A stretch of DNA of 64,000 nucleotides from Bacillus sp. (in: firmicutes) (GTDB lineage: Bacteria > Bacillota > Bacilli > Bacillales > Bacillaceae_J): assembly GCA_012842745.1 (NCBI GenBank), contig DUSF01000056.1, forward strand, positions 186,001 through 250,000, given 5' to 3'. Positions 9,072 through 16,690 of the stretch are shown one piece after another. A program made the translations under genes and the position numbers. Positions within the stretch are counted from its first letter, which is position 1; every line of letters begins with the position of its first letter. The notes under the pieces were generated by a model. It did no database searches and was not told where the DNA came from. It worked only from the letters and a program-made list of their open reading frames with translations.

Positions 9072-9257
9072 ATGTTATCAAATATTGGTGCAGGTGGTTT
9101 CATTCTGTTTGTTAATATTATTCTTTTAATTGTTGGTCTATTTATTCTATACTTCGTCATTTCAACAGCAGTCAAGGTTGGTATTAACAAGTCTGTGGTT
9201 GGTCAATATATCGAAAAGAAGTATGGGGTTAATGAGGATAAAGAAATTAATTCTTGA
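9072..9257 (+). CDS. Small single-span membrane protein (61 aa)
   Basis: The ATG is preceded by GGAGGTAAAAT. Residues about 9-35 form one transmembrane helix, followed by a short basic and then acidic cytoplasmic tail. It is probably the last gene of the lipoprotein operon, since a terminator follows at 9324-9350. I do not recognise a family. Confidence 0.6.
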   Translation: MLSNIGAGGFILFVNIILLIVGLFILYFVISTAVKVGINKSVVGQYIEKKYGVNEDKEINS

Positions 9258-9323
9258 TAGTGATTTGAATGGTGACAGGTAAAATGGCTTATTGTACAAA
9301 CAGTGGTTATTGCATAATAGCGG

Positions 9324-9350
9324 AGATCGTCAAAACGGCGGTCTTTTTTG
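9324..9350 (+). terminator. Terminator of the lipoprotein operon
   Basis: Arms AGATCGTC (9324-9331) and GGCGGTCT (9337-9344) pair with G-U wobbles over a loop of five, and a T run follows. Confidence 0.6.
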
Positions 9351-9453
9351 TTTAAGAGTAGTAATGTTGAATAAGTACTCAACAGTGCTTAGTGTAGCGG
9401 TGTCATCTATGGTAAAATATAGAACAGAAATCGTTGGAAAAGGCGTGAGTTAA

Positions 9454-10110
9454 ATGAATGATAAATATAATTTGTCGAAGCATGAAAATATGTTTTTAGC
9501 TAAAAAAACATTAATAGCTAACATATATTACACCGCAAAAATTGAAGGAGTCAATATTACTTTTCCGCAAACAAAAACAATTTTAGAAGGTGTTTCTGTT
9601 AGCAACTTGGATATGGATGATGTGCAAAAAATTTTAAATCTTAGAAATGCTTGGAAATATACATTAAACAATATAGAGAAACCATTTGATTTAGACTTTG
9701 CAAAAAAATTAAATGAATTTGTTGCGTATAACGAAAGTATTGAATGGGGTGTTCTCCGAACGGGGAATGTAGGAATTTCAGGAGTAGAATACCAACCTGC
9801 GATTCCAGTAGAAAGTGAAGTAAAACTTGAAATGGAGCAAATTTTAAGTATTCCTTGTGTAACAGAACGAGCATTGACTTATATGCTGTGGGCGATGAGA
9901 AAACAATTGTTTTGGGACGGAAATAAACGTACAAGTATTATTTCAGCCAATAAAATTCTGATTGAAAATGGCAAAGGTATAGTAAGTGTCGAAGAAAAAA
10001 ATTTAGGTGAATTTAATGAAAGGTTGTCAAAGTTTTACGAAACGAATGATTATAATCACATCATTTACTTTTTATATGACAAATGTATTTTCGGTATTGA
10101 TTATAGCTAG
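9454..10110 (+). CDS. Fic-family protein with altered active-site motif (218 aa)
   Basis: Fic proteins usually transfer AMP to target proteins using the motif HxFx(D/E)GN(G/K)R. Here the motif region, residues 151-160, reads QLFWDGNKRT: everything after the first position is kept, but the catalytic His is Gln. The N terminus has TAKIEG (residues 27-32), which fits the (S/T)xxxE(G/N) inhibitory helix of class II Fic proteins. The protein may be an inactive or re-purposed Fic fold, or use different chemistry. The ATG has no strong ribosome site. No antitoxin partner is adjacent. Family assignment good, activity doubtful. Confidence 0.75.
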   Translation: MNDKYNLSKHENMFLAKKTLIANIYYTAKIEGVNITFPQTKTILEGVSVSNLDMDDVQKILNLRNAWKYTLNNIEKPFDLDFAKKLNEFVAYNESIEWGVLRTGNVGISGVEYQPAIPVESEVKLEMEQILSIPCVTERALTYMLWAMRKQLFWDGNKRTSIISANKILIENGKGIVSVEEKNLGEFNERLSKFYETNDYNHIIYFLYDKCIFGIDYS

Positions 10111-10184
10111 ATTTTTGGAAACTTCACATATTTAGTGGAAACCTCAATTTTTTCATTAGGAAAATATTTAAAGGAGTGTCATGA

Positions 10185-10643
10185 ATGATACTTGTAAGTT
10201 CCTGTTTGGCAGGATTGAAAGTAAGATATAACGGTGCCCATTGTTTAGATAAGACGGTTAGCGAATTAGTTAAAGCGAACAAAGCCGTTACAGTCTGCCC
10301 TGAAGTGCTTGGCGGGCTTACCACTCCAAGAGAACCTGCAGAAATAGTTGGTGGAGACGGCAATGATGTTTTGAATGGAAAGGCAAAAGTAATTACCAAA
10401 ACTGGGGAAGATGTAACGGACTGTTTCCTAAAAGGGGCTTATACTGTCTTACAAAAAGCGAAAGAAATAAAGGCAACCATTGTTGTACTTAAGGAAAATA
10501 GCCCATCCTGCGGCAGTTCAATGATATATAATGGTGAATTTTCCGGTAAGAAAATTGCAGGGAATGGCGTTGCGGCTGCTTTACTTAAAAGAAATGGAAT
10601 ACAAGTTATTTCAGAACAAGAATTTGCCGAAAATAGCTATTAG
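10185..10643 (+). CDS. DUF523-family protein (152 aa)
   Basis: This is a compact single-domain protein with the DUF523 signatures: the N-terminal ILVSSCLAGLKVRYNG, the central TVCPEVLGGLTTPREPAEI and the C-terminal LKENSPSCGSSMIYNG. The conserved Cys residues in each (Cys7, the Cys of VCPE and the Cys of SPSCG) suggest metal or sulfur chemistry, but no activity is established for the family to my knowledge. Length is normal. AAAGGAG precedes the start. It stands between the Fic-like gene and the toxin-antitoxin pair without clear operon links. Confidence 0.85.
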   Translation: MILVSSCLAGLKVRYNGAHCLDKTVSELVKANKAVTVCPEVLGGLTTPREPAEIVGGDGNDVLNGKAKVITKTGEDVTDCFLKGAYTVLQKAKEIKATIVVLKENSPSCGSSMIYNGEFSGKKIAGNGVAAALLKRNGIQVISEQEFAENSY

Positions 10644-10727
10644 AACTGTCCGTACTATATTCAGGGGTGGGATTATTTTGTTAATTGTATATAGTGGTTA
10701 TAAAATAAACAAGTAGTAGTAATCTTT

Positions 10728-10859
10728 ATGTTTGTTATTATTATAGGTTTTATTATTTTTCAATATTCATTAAGCATCCAAAATTTTACCCATTCGGTTA
10801 AGAGTAGAGCTGATATACAGAGATTGAATGCAATGATTGATTATTATAATAGCCTATAA
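10728..10859 (+). CDS. Possible small membrane peptide (43 aa)
   Basis: An open frame encodes a hydrophobic N-terminal segment (MFVIIIGFIIFQYSLSI) followed by a polar, basic tail. There is no ribosome site and the frame is open slightly upstream of the ATG, so it may be the end of a lost gene rather than a functional peptide. Confidence 0.25.
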   Translation: MFVIIIGFIIFQYSLSIQNFTHSVKSRADIQRLNAMIDYYNSL

Positions 10860-10916
10860 TTCAGTGTTAAAGTGAATTTTAAAATGATAAAATATTTTAA
10901 AAGGAGTGTGTTCACT

Positions 10917-11210
10917 ATGGAGATGGAATCTTTCCAAGTAAATTTGCCAAAAGAATTTTTACCTCTAATTAAAGCATTAGATGGCCCGAATCTTGATGCA
11001 AAAGTTAAATTATCTTTAGCGCTTGGTTTATTTGTTAATAAGCAGGTGACGCTTGCTAGAGCAGCCGAACTTTCTGGAAAATCATTAGGAGAATTTATTG
11101 ATTTTTTGCGTTCTAAAAACATTCCTTGGATAGAGTATAATGAAACAGATTTAAAAGATGATGAGAAAGCAATAGAGGATTTGCTAGGTGATTTGGATGT
11201 TGAAGAATAA
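10917..11210 (+). CDS. UPF0175-family antitoxin (97 aa)
   Basis: The sequence has the UPF0175 pattern: an N-terminal strand (FQVNLPKEF), a central helix pair typical of these small antitoxins (KLSLALGLFVNKQVTLARAA then ELSGKSLGEFIDFLRSKNI) and an acidic tail. UPF0175 proteins are DNA-binding antitoxins paired with DUF3368 PIN-domain proteins, which is what follows. The ATG at 10917 has AAAGGAG 9 bases upstream. Its 3' end overlaps the toxin gene by 14 bases, so the two are translated together. Autoregulation is expected from the family. Confidence 0.8.
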   Translation: MEMESFQVNLPKEFLPLIKALDGPNLDAKVKLSLALGLFVNKQVTLARAAELSGKSLGEFIDFLRSKNIPWIEYNETDLKDDEKAIEDLLGDLDVEE

Positions 11211-11703
11211 AATTATTACGAATTCAACTCCTATTATAGGTTTGTCTATTTTGGGAAAGTTACATCTTCTAGCTGATTTGTTTGAAGAAATTTATGTACC
11301 TAAAGCTGTTTTCGAAGAAATTATTGACAGTTATTCATCGCGACAGTACGGTAGAGACGAATTAGCAAGAATGGTTAGAGAAGGAACATTTCAATTATAC
11401 GATGTCCAGAACAGTGGCTTAGTGAAGAAATTATATGGTAAGCTCCATGAAGGTGAATTAGAAGTGATTGTAGGAGCTAAGGAACTTGATTTAAAATTCG
11501 TTGCCATAGATGAGCATGCTGCAAGAACACTTTCCAAAACATTTCTTTTACAACCAATAGGCACTATTGGAATTTTAATTCTTGCTAAGAAAGTAGGTTT
11601 AATTGAAGAGGTTAAGCCTTTACTTGATAAATTGCTAAAACATGATTTTTATATGTCAAAGAAATTATATCGCCAAGCTTTGAATCATGCTGGTGAAAGG
11701 TAA
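11197..11703 (+). CDS. DUF3368 PIN-like toxin (168 aa)
   Basis: The N-terminal IITNSTPIIGLSILGKLHLL matches the DUF3368 opening (usually SNTSPLI plus L and G positions). A central HEGELEVIVGAKEL and a C-terminal FVAIDEHAARTLSKTF supply the acidic positions of the PIN nuclease centre, and GTIGILILAKKVGLI is the typical following segment. PIN toxins cleave RNA; the first acidic residue is Asn/Ser in this subfamily, so activity is not certain. The ATG at 11197 lies 8 bases after AGGTGA inside the antitoxin gene. It forms a type II toxin-antitoxin pair with the preceding gene. Confidence 0.8.
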   Translation: MLKNKIITNSTPIIGLSILGKLHLLADLFEEIYVPKAVFEEIIDSYSSRQYGRDELARMVREGTFQLYDVQNSGLVKKLYGKLHEGELEVIVGAKELDLKFVAIDEHAARTLSKTFLLQPIGTIGILILAKKVGLIEEVKPLLDKLLKHDFYMSKKLYRQALNHAGER

Positions 11704-11836
11704 GGAAAAATATAGACAAGTGTCAGAATTTAACGGTTATGCAACACACCAATCCAATCTAAGCGACATCATTCTAGCATATTGGACAATCAATCCCGAA
11801 TACATCTAAACAAATAGATGAAGGGAGTGGTTGCTT

Positions 11837-12007
11837 ATGGGAAAACAACTAAATAATCAACTAAATAATAATGAAAAAGTTGGTAAAGAGAAGAGCACTG
11901 TGCAAGGAAAAACAGAAATAAAGATTATTGTTGAGGTTGCGAATGAGTTGGATACAAAAAAGGCTGTTCAAGAATATTATAAAGTGGTAAAAAGTGAACG
12001 TTTGTAA
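11837..12007 (+). CDS. Small hypothetical protein (56 aa)
   Basis: GAAGGGAGTGG precedes the ATG, and a terminator follows the stop by 6 bases, so this is a self-contained small gene. The product is very polar: an Asn-rich start, then a predicted strand (TEIKIIVEVAN) and an amphipathic helix with basic residues at the end. I do not recognise it. Confidence 0.55.
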   Translation: MGKQLNNQLNNNEKVGKEKSTVQGKTEIKIIVEVANELDTKKAVQEYYKVVKSERL

Positions 12008-12012
12008 ACGAA

Positions 12013-12040
12013 GGGGCAGGCATATGCCTCTTTTTTCTTT
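12013..12040 (+). terminator. Terminator of the 56-codon gene
   Basis: GGGGCA (12013-12018) pairs with TGCCTC (12025-12030) with one G-U pair over a loop of six, followed by TTTTTTCTTT. Confidence 0.65.
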
Positions 12041-12133
12041 TGACATACATAGTTAATATAACAGTAGTGATTAGAGTGGAATATTTTGATAAAATAAATG
12101 TAACAATTTTTTGTTTAAAGGAGGGGATATCCA

Positions 12134-12391
12134 ATGCTATGGGAAGATGTTAGACAAGCTTATCCTAATAAGTGGGTTGTATTCGAAGCGATAGAAGCTC
12201 ATTCTGACAATAATTTTCGTATCGTTGATGATATTGCTGTTGTTGACACTTTTGATGATTCTATGGATGCGTTTAGAAGACATGCGGAGTTACACAAGCA
12301 AAAACCACAACGAGAGTTTTACTTTTTTCATACATCACGCGAAAACTTAGATATTCATGAAAAGAAATGGGCAGGGTTGAGAATGATATGA
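12134..12391 (+). CDS. Hypothetical partner of the retropepsin-like protease (85 aa)
   Basis: An 85-residue acidic protein with aromatic clusters (WVVFEAIEAHSDNNFRIVDD, REFYFFHTSRENLDI). No motif is recognised. GGAGGGGATATCC lies before the ATG. The stop codon overlaps the ATG of the aspartyl-protease gene (ATGA at 12388-12391), so the two are translationally coupled and may form a complex or a substrate-enzyme pair. Confidence 0.65.
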   Translation: MLWEDVRQAYPNKWVVFEAIEAHSDNNFRIVDDIAVVDTFDDSMDAFRRHAELHKQKPQREFYFFHTSRENLDIHEKKWAGLRMI

Positions 12392-12771
12392 TAAAGATAA
12401 ACGAAAAAGTTGGTCTTCCTTTTATCGAAGCATCTGTAACATTTCGAGGTAAAAGTATTAGATTAGAAAATGTTCTTATTGATACCGGATCCGCTGGTAC
12501 TATATGTAATGTTAATCGACTAGAAGAAATTGGAGTTAAACCAGAATCTAATGATGTAACACACACGATTCAAGGTATTGGCGGTCTTGAGTTCGTTTAT
12601 ACGAAACAGATTGACCAAATTGCTATTTCAGATAAGATTGCTATTAGTAATTTTGATGTTGAACTAGGATCGATGGATTATGGAGTAGAAATCGATGGAA
12701 TTATTGGTTATGATTTTATGAAGGAACTTGGTTTAACGATTGATCTAAAAAAATTAAAATTAAGTATTTAA
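12388..12771 (+). CDS. Retropepsin-like aspartyl protease (127 aa)
   Basis: The catalytic motif LIDTGSAGT (Asp32) and the downstream hydrophobic-hydrophobic-Gly motif GIIGYDFM are the two hallmarks of a single-domain retropepsin/clan AA protease, which would act as a homodimer. No signal peptide is present, so it is cytoplasmic. The ATG at 12388 overlaps the stop of the preceding 85-codon gene, which supports this start over an in-frame one 21 bases upstream. A terminator follows directly. Substrate unknown; the coupled upstream protein is the obvious candidate to test. Confidence 0.8.
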   Translation: MIKINEKVGLPFIEASVTFRGKSIRLENVLIDTGSAGTICNVNRLEEIGVKPESNDVTHTIQGIGGLEFVYTKQIDQIAISDKIAISNFDVELGSMDYGVEIDGIIGYDFMKELGLTIDLKKLKLSI

Positions 12772-12775
12772 TATG

Positions 12776-12798
12776 AGTGGCTTGTGCCGCTTTTTTTA
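12776..12798 (+). terminator. Terminator of the protease pair
   Basis: AGTGGC (12776-12781) pairs with GCCGCT (12786-12791) over TTGT, followed by a T run. Confidence 0.65.
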
Positions 12799-12870
12799 TG
12801 TGGTCATAGTAGTAAACTATTTAAGCTATAAATAGGTTAACCCCAATGGTACCCTTCATCAACAACACAC

Positions 12871-13215
12871 GATTGTATGGTGATTGCACCATTAACCGGA
12901 AATTCCATGAGCAAATTTGCGAATGCCTTAACTGACAGCCCTGTATTAATGGCTGCAAAAGCAACATTAAGAAATCTAAATCCTGTAGTCCTTGGCATTT
13001 CAACTAACGATGCCTTAGGATTAAATGGCATGAATTTAATGAAGCTAATGGCAACAAAAAATATCTATTTTATTCCTTTTGGCCAAGATGACCCATTAAG
13101 AAAGCCAAATTCGATTGTGGCGAGAATGGATGCTTTATTAGAGACGGTGGAAGCAGCGCTAAACGGGCGGCAATTCCAACCAGTATTAATTGAAAGATAT
13201 CGAGATGGAGAATAA
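12871..13215 (+). CDS. dpaB: 3' part of dpaB (spoVFB), dipicolinate synthase subunit B, 5' end missing
   Basis: From DCMVIAPLTGNSMSK onward this matches the C-terminal 60 percent of dipicolinate synthase subunit B, the flavoprotein-like partner of DpaA that makes spore dipicolinate in the mother cell. About 86 N-terminal residues of a protein near 200 are absent. Reading the same frame upstream gives a non-homologous stretch and then a stop at 12838-12840. There is no ribosome site, so it cannot be translated alone, yet the remaining 114 codons are intact to a normal stop. dpaA is not upstream. The left part was displaced by the accessory DNA before it. See the findings for the split-gene hypothesis. 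Confidence 0.85.
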   Translation, partial: DCMVIAPLTGNSMSKFANALTDSPVLMAAKATLRNLNPVVLGISTNDALGLNGMNLMKLMATKNIYFIPFGQDDPLRKPNSIVARMDALLETVEAALNGRQFQPVLIERYRDGE

Positions 13216-13271
13216 GCAAGATTTCTGATAATATAAAGTTGGTTATAAAAATTCTTTCCTAAGTAATGGAA

Positions 13272-13282
13272 TATGATACAAT
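13272..13282 (+). promoter_or_regulatory. Extended -10 promoter for asd-dapG-dapA
   Basis: TATGATACAAT at 13272-13282 is an extended -10 element (TRTGn plus TACAAT). It lies between the dpaB fragment and asd, so the lysine/DPA branch can be transcribed without the dpaA promoter. Confidence 0.5.
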
Positions 13283-13351
13283 AATTTTTATAATTTAAAA
13301 ATAAATTAACGTTGGATAAAATATTTGTATAGTAAGGGAAGGAGAAAAATA

Positions 13352-14401
13352 ATGGAAAATGTAAGAGGATATCATGTAGCAGTAGTAGGAGCAACAGGTG
13401 CGGTAGGGGAGAAAATGCTTTCTACGTTAGAAAAGCGAAACTTCCCCATTTCAAAACTAACTTTATTATCATCAGAGCGTTCCGCTGGTAAAAAGCTAGT
13501 CTTCAAAGGCGAAGAGTATGTTATTCAAGTAGCAAAGCCAGAAAGCTTTGAAGGCGTTGATATTGCCTTATTTAGTGCTGGTGGATCGGTTTCAAAAGCT
13601 TTAGCTCCTGAAGCAGCTAAAAGAGGTGCCATTTGTATTGATAATACGAGCGCATTTCGGATGGACCCAGAAGTACCGTTAGTTGTACCAGAGGTTAATG
13701 AAGCAGATATTCATGAGCATAAAGGAATCATTGCTAATCCAAACTGCTCTACAATTCAAATGGTAGTAGCGTTAGAGCCGATTAGAAAGGCTTTTGGATT
13801 AAAGAAGGTGATTGTATCTACGTACCAAGCAGTTTCAGGTGCAGGTGCAATGGCAATTAAAGAAATGAAGGAGCAATCGCAAGCTGTATTAAGTGGCGAA
13901 GCTTTTACACCGGAAATTTTGCCTTGTGGGTCTGACAAAAAACATTATCAAATCGCTTTTAATGCTGTTCCACAAATTGATAAATTCCAAGATAATGGCT
14001 ACACATACGAAGAAATGAAAATGATTAATGAAACGAAGAAAATTATGCATATGCCTGAATTAGCAGTTGCCGCAACGTGTGTTCGTGTTCCAGTAGAATA
14101 CGGTCATTCAGAATCTGTTTACATTGAAGTTGAAAAAGAAGGTGTAACAGTTCAAGAAATGAAAGATCTTCTTTCTAGTGCAGAAGGCATTATTTTAGAA
14201 GACAGACCAGAGGAGCAAGTTTATCCAATGGCCGTCACTGCTACTGGTAAATTAGAAACATTTGTTGGCCGTATTCGTAAAGATTTAGATAATGATAAAG
14301 GATTCCATATGTGGATTGTTGCTGATAATTTATTAAAAGGTGCAGCATGGAATTCAGTACAAATTGCTGAACGTGTAATTTCATTAGGAATTCTTAAATA
14401 A
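13352..14401 (+). CDS. asd: Aspartate-semialdehyde dehydrogenase
   Basis: The enzyme reduces aspartyl phosphate to aspartate semialdehyde, the branch point for lysine, diaminopimelate, dipicolinate, threonine and methionine. The N-terminal nucleotide-binding motif [13 protein letters not shown], the catalytic Cys in NPNCSTIQ (about residue 132) and the late GHSESVYIE segment with the active-site His are present. Length (349 aa) is normal. The ATG at 13352 follows AAGGAGAAAAATA; a TTG 27 bases upstream is not preferred. It starts the asd-dapG-dapA cluster and has its own extended -10 promoter. Confidence 0.97.
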   Translation: MENVRGYHVAVVGATGAVGEKMLSTLEKRNFPISKLTLLSSERSAGKKLVFKGEEYVIQVAKPESFEGVDIALFSAGGSVSKALAPEAAKRGAICIDNTSAFRMDPEVPLVVPEVNEADIHEHKGIIANPNCSTIQMVVALEPIRKAFGLKKVIVSTYQAVSGAGAMAIKEMKEQSQAVLSGEAFTPEILPCGSDKKHYQIAFNAVPQIDKFQDNGYTYEEMKMINETKKIMHMPELAVAATCVRVPVEYGHSESVYIEVEKEGVTVQEMKDLLSSAEGIILEDRPEEQVYPMAVTATGKLETFVGRIRKDLDNDKGFHMWIVADNLLKGAAWNSVQIAERVISLGILK

Positions 14402-14499
14402 ACTTTTAAATAAACGATATGAAAACTGCTTGGGCTTAATTGGTGGGCTAAGGACACACTGGCTACAATAGTGATTTTACAACTTTGAAGGGGTGTCTT

Positions 14500-15708
14500 A
14501 TGAAAATTATTGTCCAAAAATTTGGCGGAACATCGGTGAAGGATGAGGAAGGTCGTCTACAAGCAGAGTCCCATATCTTGAATGCATTAGAGGAAGGATA
14601 CAAGGTCGTCGTTGTTGTTTCAGCGATGGGTCGAAAAGGTGACCCATATGCAACGGATACACTGCAAAGCCTTGTCGATGTTACGAAGATTAGCAACCGT
14701 GAACATGATTTACTGCTTTCATGCGGAGAAACGATTTCGGCCATTGTTTTTTCCAATATGTTAAAGGGTCGTGGGATACCCGCAATTGCTTTGACAGGTG
14801 CACAAGCAGGTTTTCGAACAAATGACGAGCATACAAATGCCAAAATAGTTGAAATGAAATGTGAACGCATTTCTCGTGAACTCGAAACATATGATGTTGT
14901 TGTCGTTGCTGGATTTCAAGGGATTTCTAAAACAGGCGAAGTAACCACTTTAGGCCGGGGTGGCAGTGATACATCCGCTGCTGCCTTAGGTGTGGCATTG
15001 AACGCTGAATGTATTGATATTTTTACAGATGTAGATGGTGTGATGACAGCTGACCCGCGCATTGTCGAAGGGGCCCGGCCTTTAACTGTGATGACCTATA
15101 ATGAGATTTGTAATTTAGCACACCAAGGTGCGAAAGTGGTTCACCCTCGTGCTGTTGAAATCGCCATGCAAGCAAAAATCCCATTACGGGTGCGCTCGAC
15201 TTATTCAGATGGATTAGGAACATTAGTTACAACGACAGTTGAGAATAAGAAGAGCGGCGACATTTGTGATCGTGTCGTGACTGGAATTGCTCATGTTCCA
15301 AATGTTACCCAACTAACCGTTATAGCTGGGAAAGGGCATTATAATATCCAATCAGAAGTATTTAAAGCGATGGCGCAAGAAGGCATTAGTGTTGATTTTA
15401 TTAATATTTCACCTAATGCCATCATTTATACAGTTATGGACAAAATGGCGGATCGTGCCATTACTGTTTTAAAAGAATTAGGCTATGAACCGAAGAGCAT
15501 TCGAAATTGTGCGAAAGTTTCTGCGGTTGGAGCGGGGATGACTGGCGTTCCGGGGGTTACTGCAAGAATTGTCAACGCTCTTTCAAAGGAAGGCATTCAA
15601 ATCCTGCAATCAGCTGATAGCCATACAACGATTTGGGTGCTCGTTCATGGAGAAGATATGGTTCGGGCAGTTAATTCATTACATGATGAATTCATCAATA
15701 ATGTGTAA
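14500..15708 (+). CDS. dapG: Aspartate kinase I
   Basis: The protein phosphorylates aspartate, the first step towards diaminopimelate and lysine. The N-terminal IIVQKFGGTSVKDEEGRL is the aspartokinase signature, the central GRGGSDTSAAALGVAL lines the active site, and two ACT domains occupy roughly the last 140 residues. In Bacillus the enzyme in this position is the diaminopimelate-sensitive isozyme DapG. Length (402 aa) is normal. The ATG at 14500 follows GAAGGGGTGTCTT. dapA starts 14 bases after its stop, so the two genes are cotranscribed. Confidence 0.96.
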   Translation: MKIIVQKFGGTSVKDEEGRLQAESHILNALEEGYKVVVVVSAMGRKGDPYATDTLQSLVDVTKISNREHDLLLSCGETISAIVFSNMLKGRGIPAIALTGAQAGFRTNDEHTNAKIVEMKCERISRELETYDVVVVAGFQGISKTGEVTTLGRGGSDTSAAALGVALNAECIDIFTDVDGVMTADPRIVEGARPLTVMTYNEICNLAHQGAKVVHPRAVEIAMQAKIPLRVRSTYSDGLGTLVTTTVENKKSGDICDRVVTGIAHVPNVTQLTVIAGKGHYNIQSEVFKAMAQEGISVDFINISPNAIIYTVMDKMADRAITVLKELGYEPKSIRNCAKVSAVGAGMTGVPGVTARIVNALSKEGIQILQSADSHTTIWVLVHGEDMVRAVNSLHDEFINNV

Positions 15709-15722
15709 GGGGTTGAACATAT

Positions 15723-16595
15723 ATGGTTTTTGGTCGCGTCGGTACAGCGATGGTAACACCTTTCGATGCGAATGGTCATATTGATTTTCAGAAGACTACG
15801 AATCTTGTGAACTATTTAATAGAAAACGGAACGGATTCGCTCATTGTCGCAGGAACAACGGGAGAATCGCCGACACTTTCTACAGAGGAAAAGGTTGCTT
15901 TGTATCGCCATGTTGTTGAGGTTGTAAATGGCAGGATTCCGGTTGTTGCCGGAACAGGGAGCAACAATACAAAGTCAACAATGGAGCTTACGAAAAAAGC
16001 AGAAGAGACGGGCGCAAATGCAATTATGCTTGTTGCTCCTTACTACAATAAACCTGACCAAGATGGGTTATATGAGCATTTTAAAGCGATTGCTAATGTA
16101 ACAAGCTTGCCTGTTATGCTTTATAATATTCCAGGGCGCTGTAGTGTCAATATTTCGGTCGATACAATTGTTAAACTATCGGAAGTGGAAAATATTGTTG
16201 CTGTAAAAGAAGCAAGTGGAGATTTAACTGCCATGACTGAAATTATCACCCGAACAAATGATAATTTTTATTTATACACTGGTGATGACAGTAATACTTT
16301 ACCAATACTGTCCATCGGCGGAAGAGGTGTTATTTCTGTTGCTTCCCATGTCATCGGAAAAGAAATGCAAGAAATGATTTCACTTTTCGAAAGTGGTGAA
16401 GTGAAAAAAGCAGCCCAGCACCATCAACGTTTATTACCAATCATGAAAGGATTGTTCATCGGTCCAAACCCTGTGCCTTTAAAATATGCTTTACAAACGA
16501 AAGGTATTGATGTTGGTTCGGTGCGCTTACCATTAGTTCCGCTGCAAAAGGAAAAACAAATAATCATTGATGAACTTCTAAAAACGAGCCTGTAA
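15723..16595 (+). CDS. dapA: 4-hydroxy-tetrahydrodipicolinate synthase
   Basis: This TIM-barrel aldolase condenses pyruvate with aspartate semialdehyde. The Schiff-base lysine is Lys162 in VAVKEASGD, the catalytic Tyr lies in MLYNIPGRC, and the substrate-binding AGTTGESPTLS loop is near residue 43. Length (290 aa) is normal. AAGGGG precedes the ATG by 10 bases. The stop codon lies within a strong terminator hairpin, so this is the end of the asd-dapG-dapA unit. Its product feeds both lysine and, through DpaAB, spore dipicolinate. Confidence 0.97.
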   Translation: MVFGRVGTAMVTPFDANGHIDFQKTTNLVNYLIENGTDSLIVAGTTGESPTLSTEEKVALYRHVVEVVNGRIPVVAGTGSNNTKSTMELTKKAEETGANAIMLVAPYYNKPDQDGLYEHFKAIANVTSLPVMLYNIPGRCSVNISVDTIVKLSEVENIVAVKEASGDLTAMTEIITRTNDNFYLYTGDDSNTLPILSIGGRGVISVASHVIGKEMQEMISLFESGEVKKAAQHHQRLLPIMKGLFIGPNPVPLKYALQTKGIDVGSVRLPLVPLQKEKQIIIDELLKTSL

Positions 16596-16609
16596 TTTAG
16601 GCTCGTTTT
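16581..16609 (+). terminator. Terminator of the asd-dapG-dapA unit
   Basis: A perfect 11-bp stem AAAACGAGCCT and its complement (16581-16591, 16599-16609) with a 7-base loop. It overlaps the end of dapA. Confidence 0.85.
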
Positions 16610-16611
16610 AC

Positions 16612-16641
16612 TTGTTTTAAAATTCTTCCATACGGTATAAT
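16612..16641 (+). promoter_or_regulatory. Sigma-A promoter of rnjB
   Basis: TTGTTT (16612-16617) and TATAAT (16636-16641) are 18 bases apart, about 50 bases before the start codon. Confidence 0.65.
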
Positions 16642-16690
16642 AAAGATAAGTGACTTTGAGCGGTTCAAAATTGAATAGGAGGATTTTGAT

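Noticed and set aside
11711-11809. Open frame reading YRQVSEFNGYATHQSNL and on to NPEYI after the DUF3368 gene
   Set aside because: It has no start or ribosome site and no family I can name; it may be the end of a lost gene but the evidence is too thin.
12045-12065. TTGACA before the protease pair
   Set aside because: No -10 box at 16-18 bases; the nearest TATAAC is too close.
14402-14499. Possible lysine riboswitch (L-box) before dapG
   Set aside because: The spacer is under 100 bases, with no long conserved fold or terminator; dapG of Bacillus is not known to use one.
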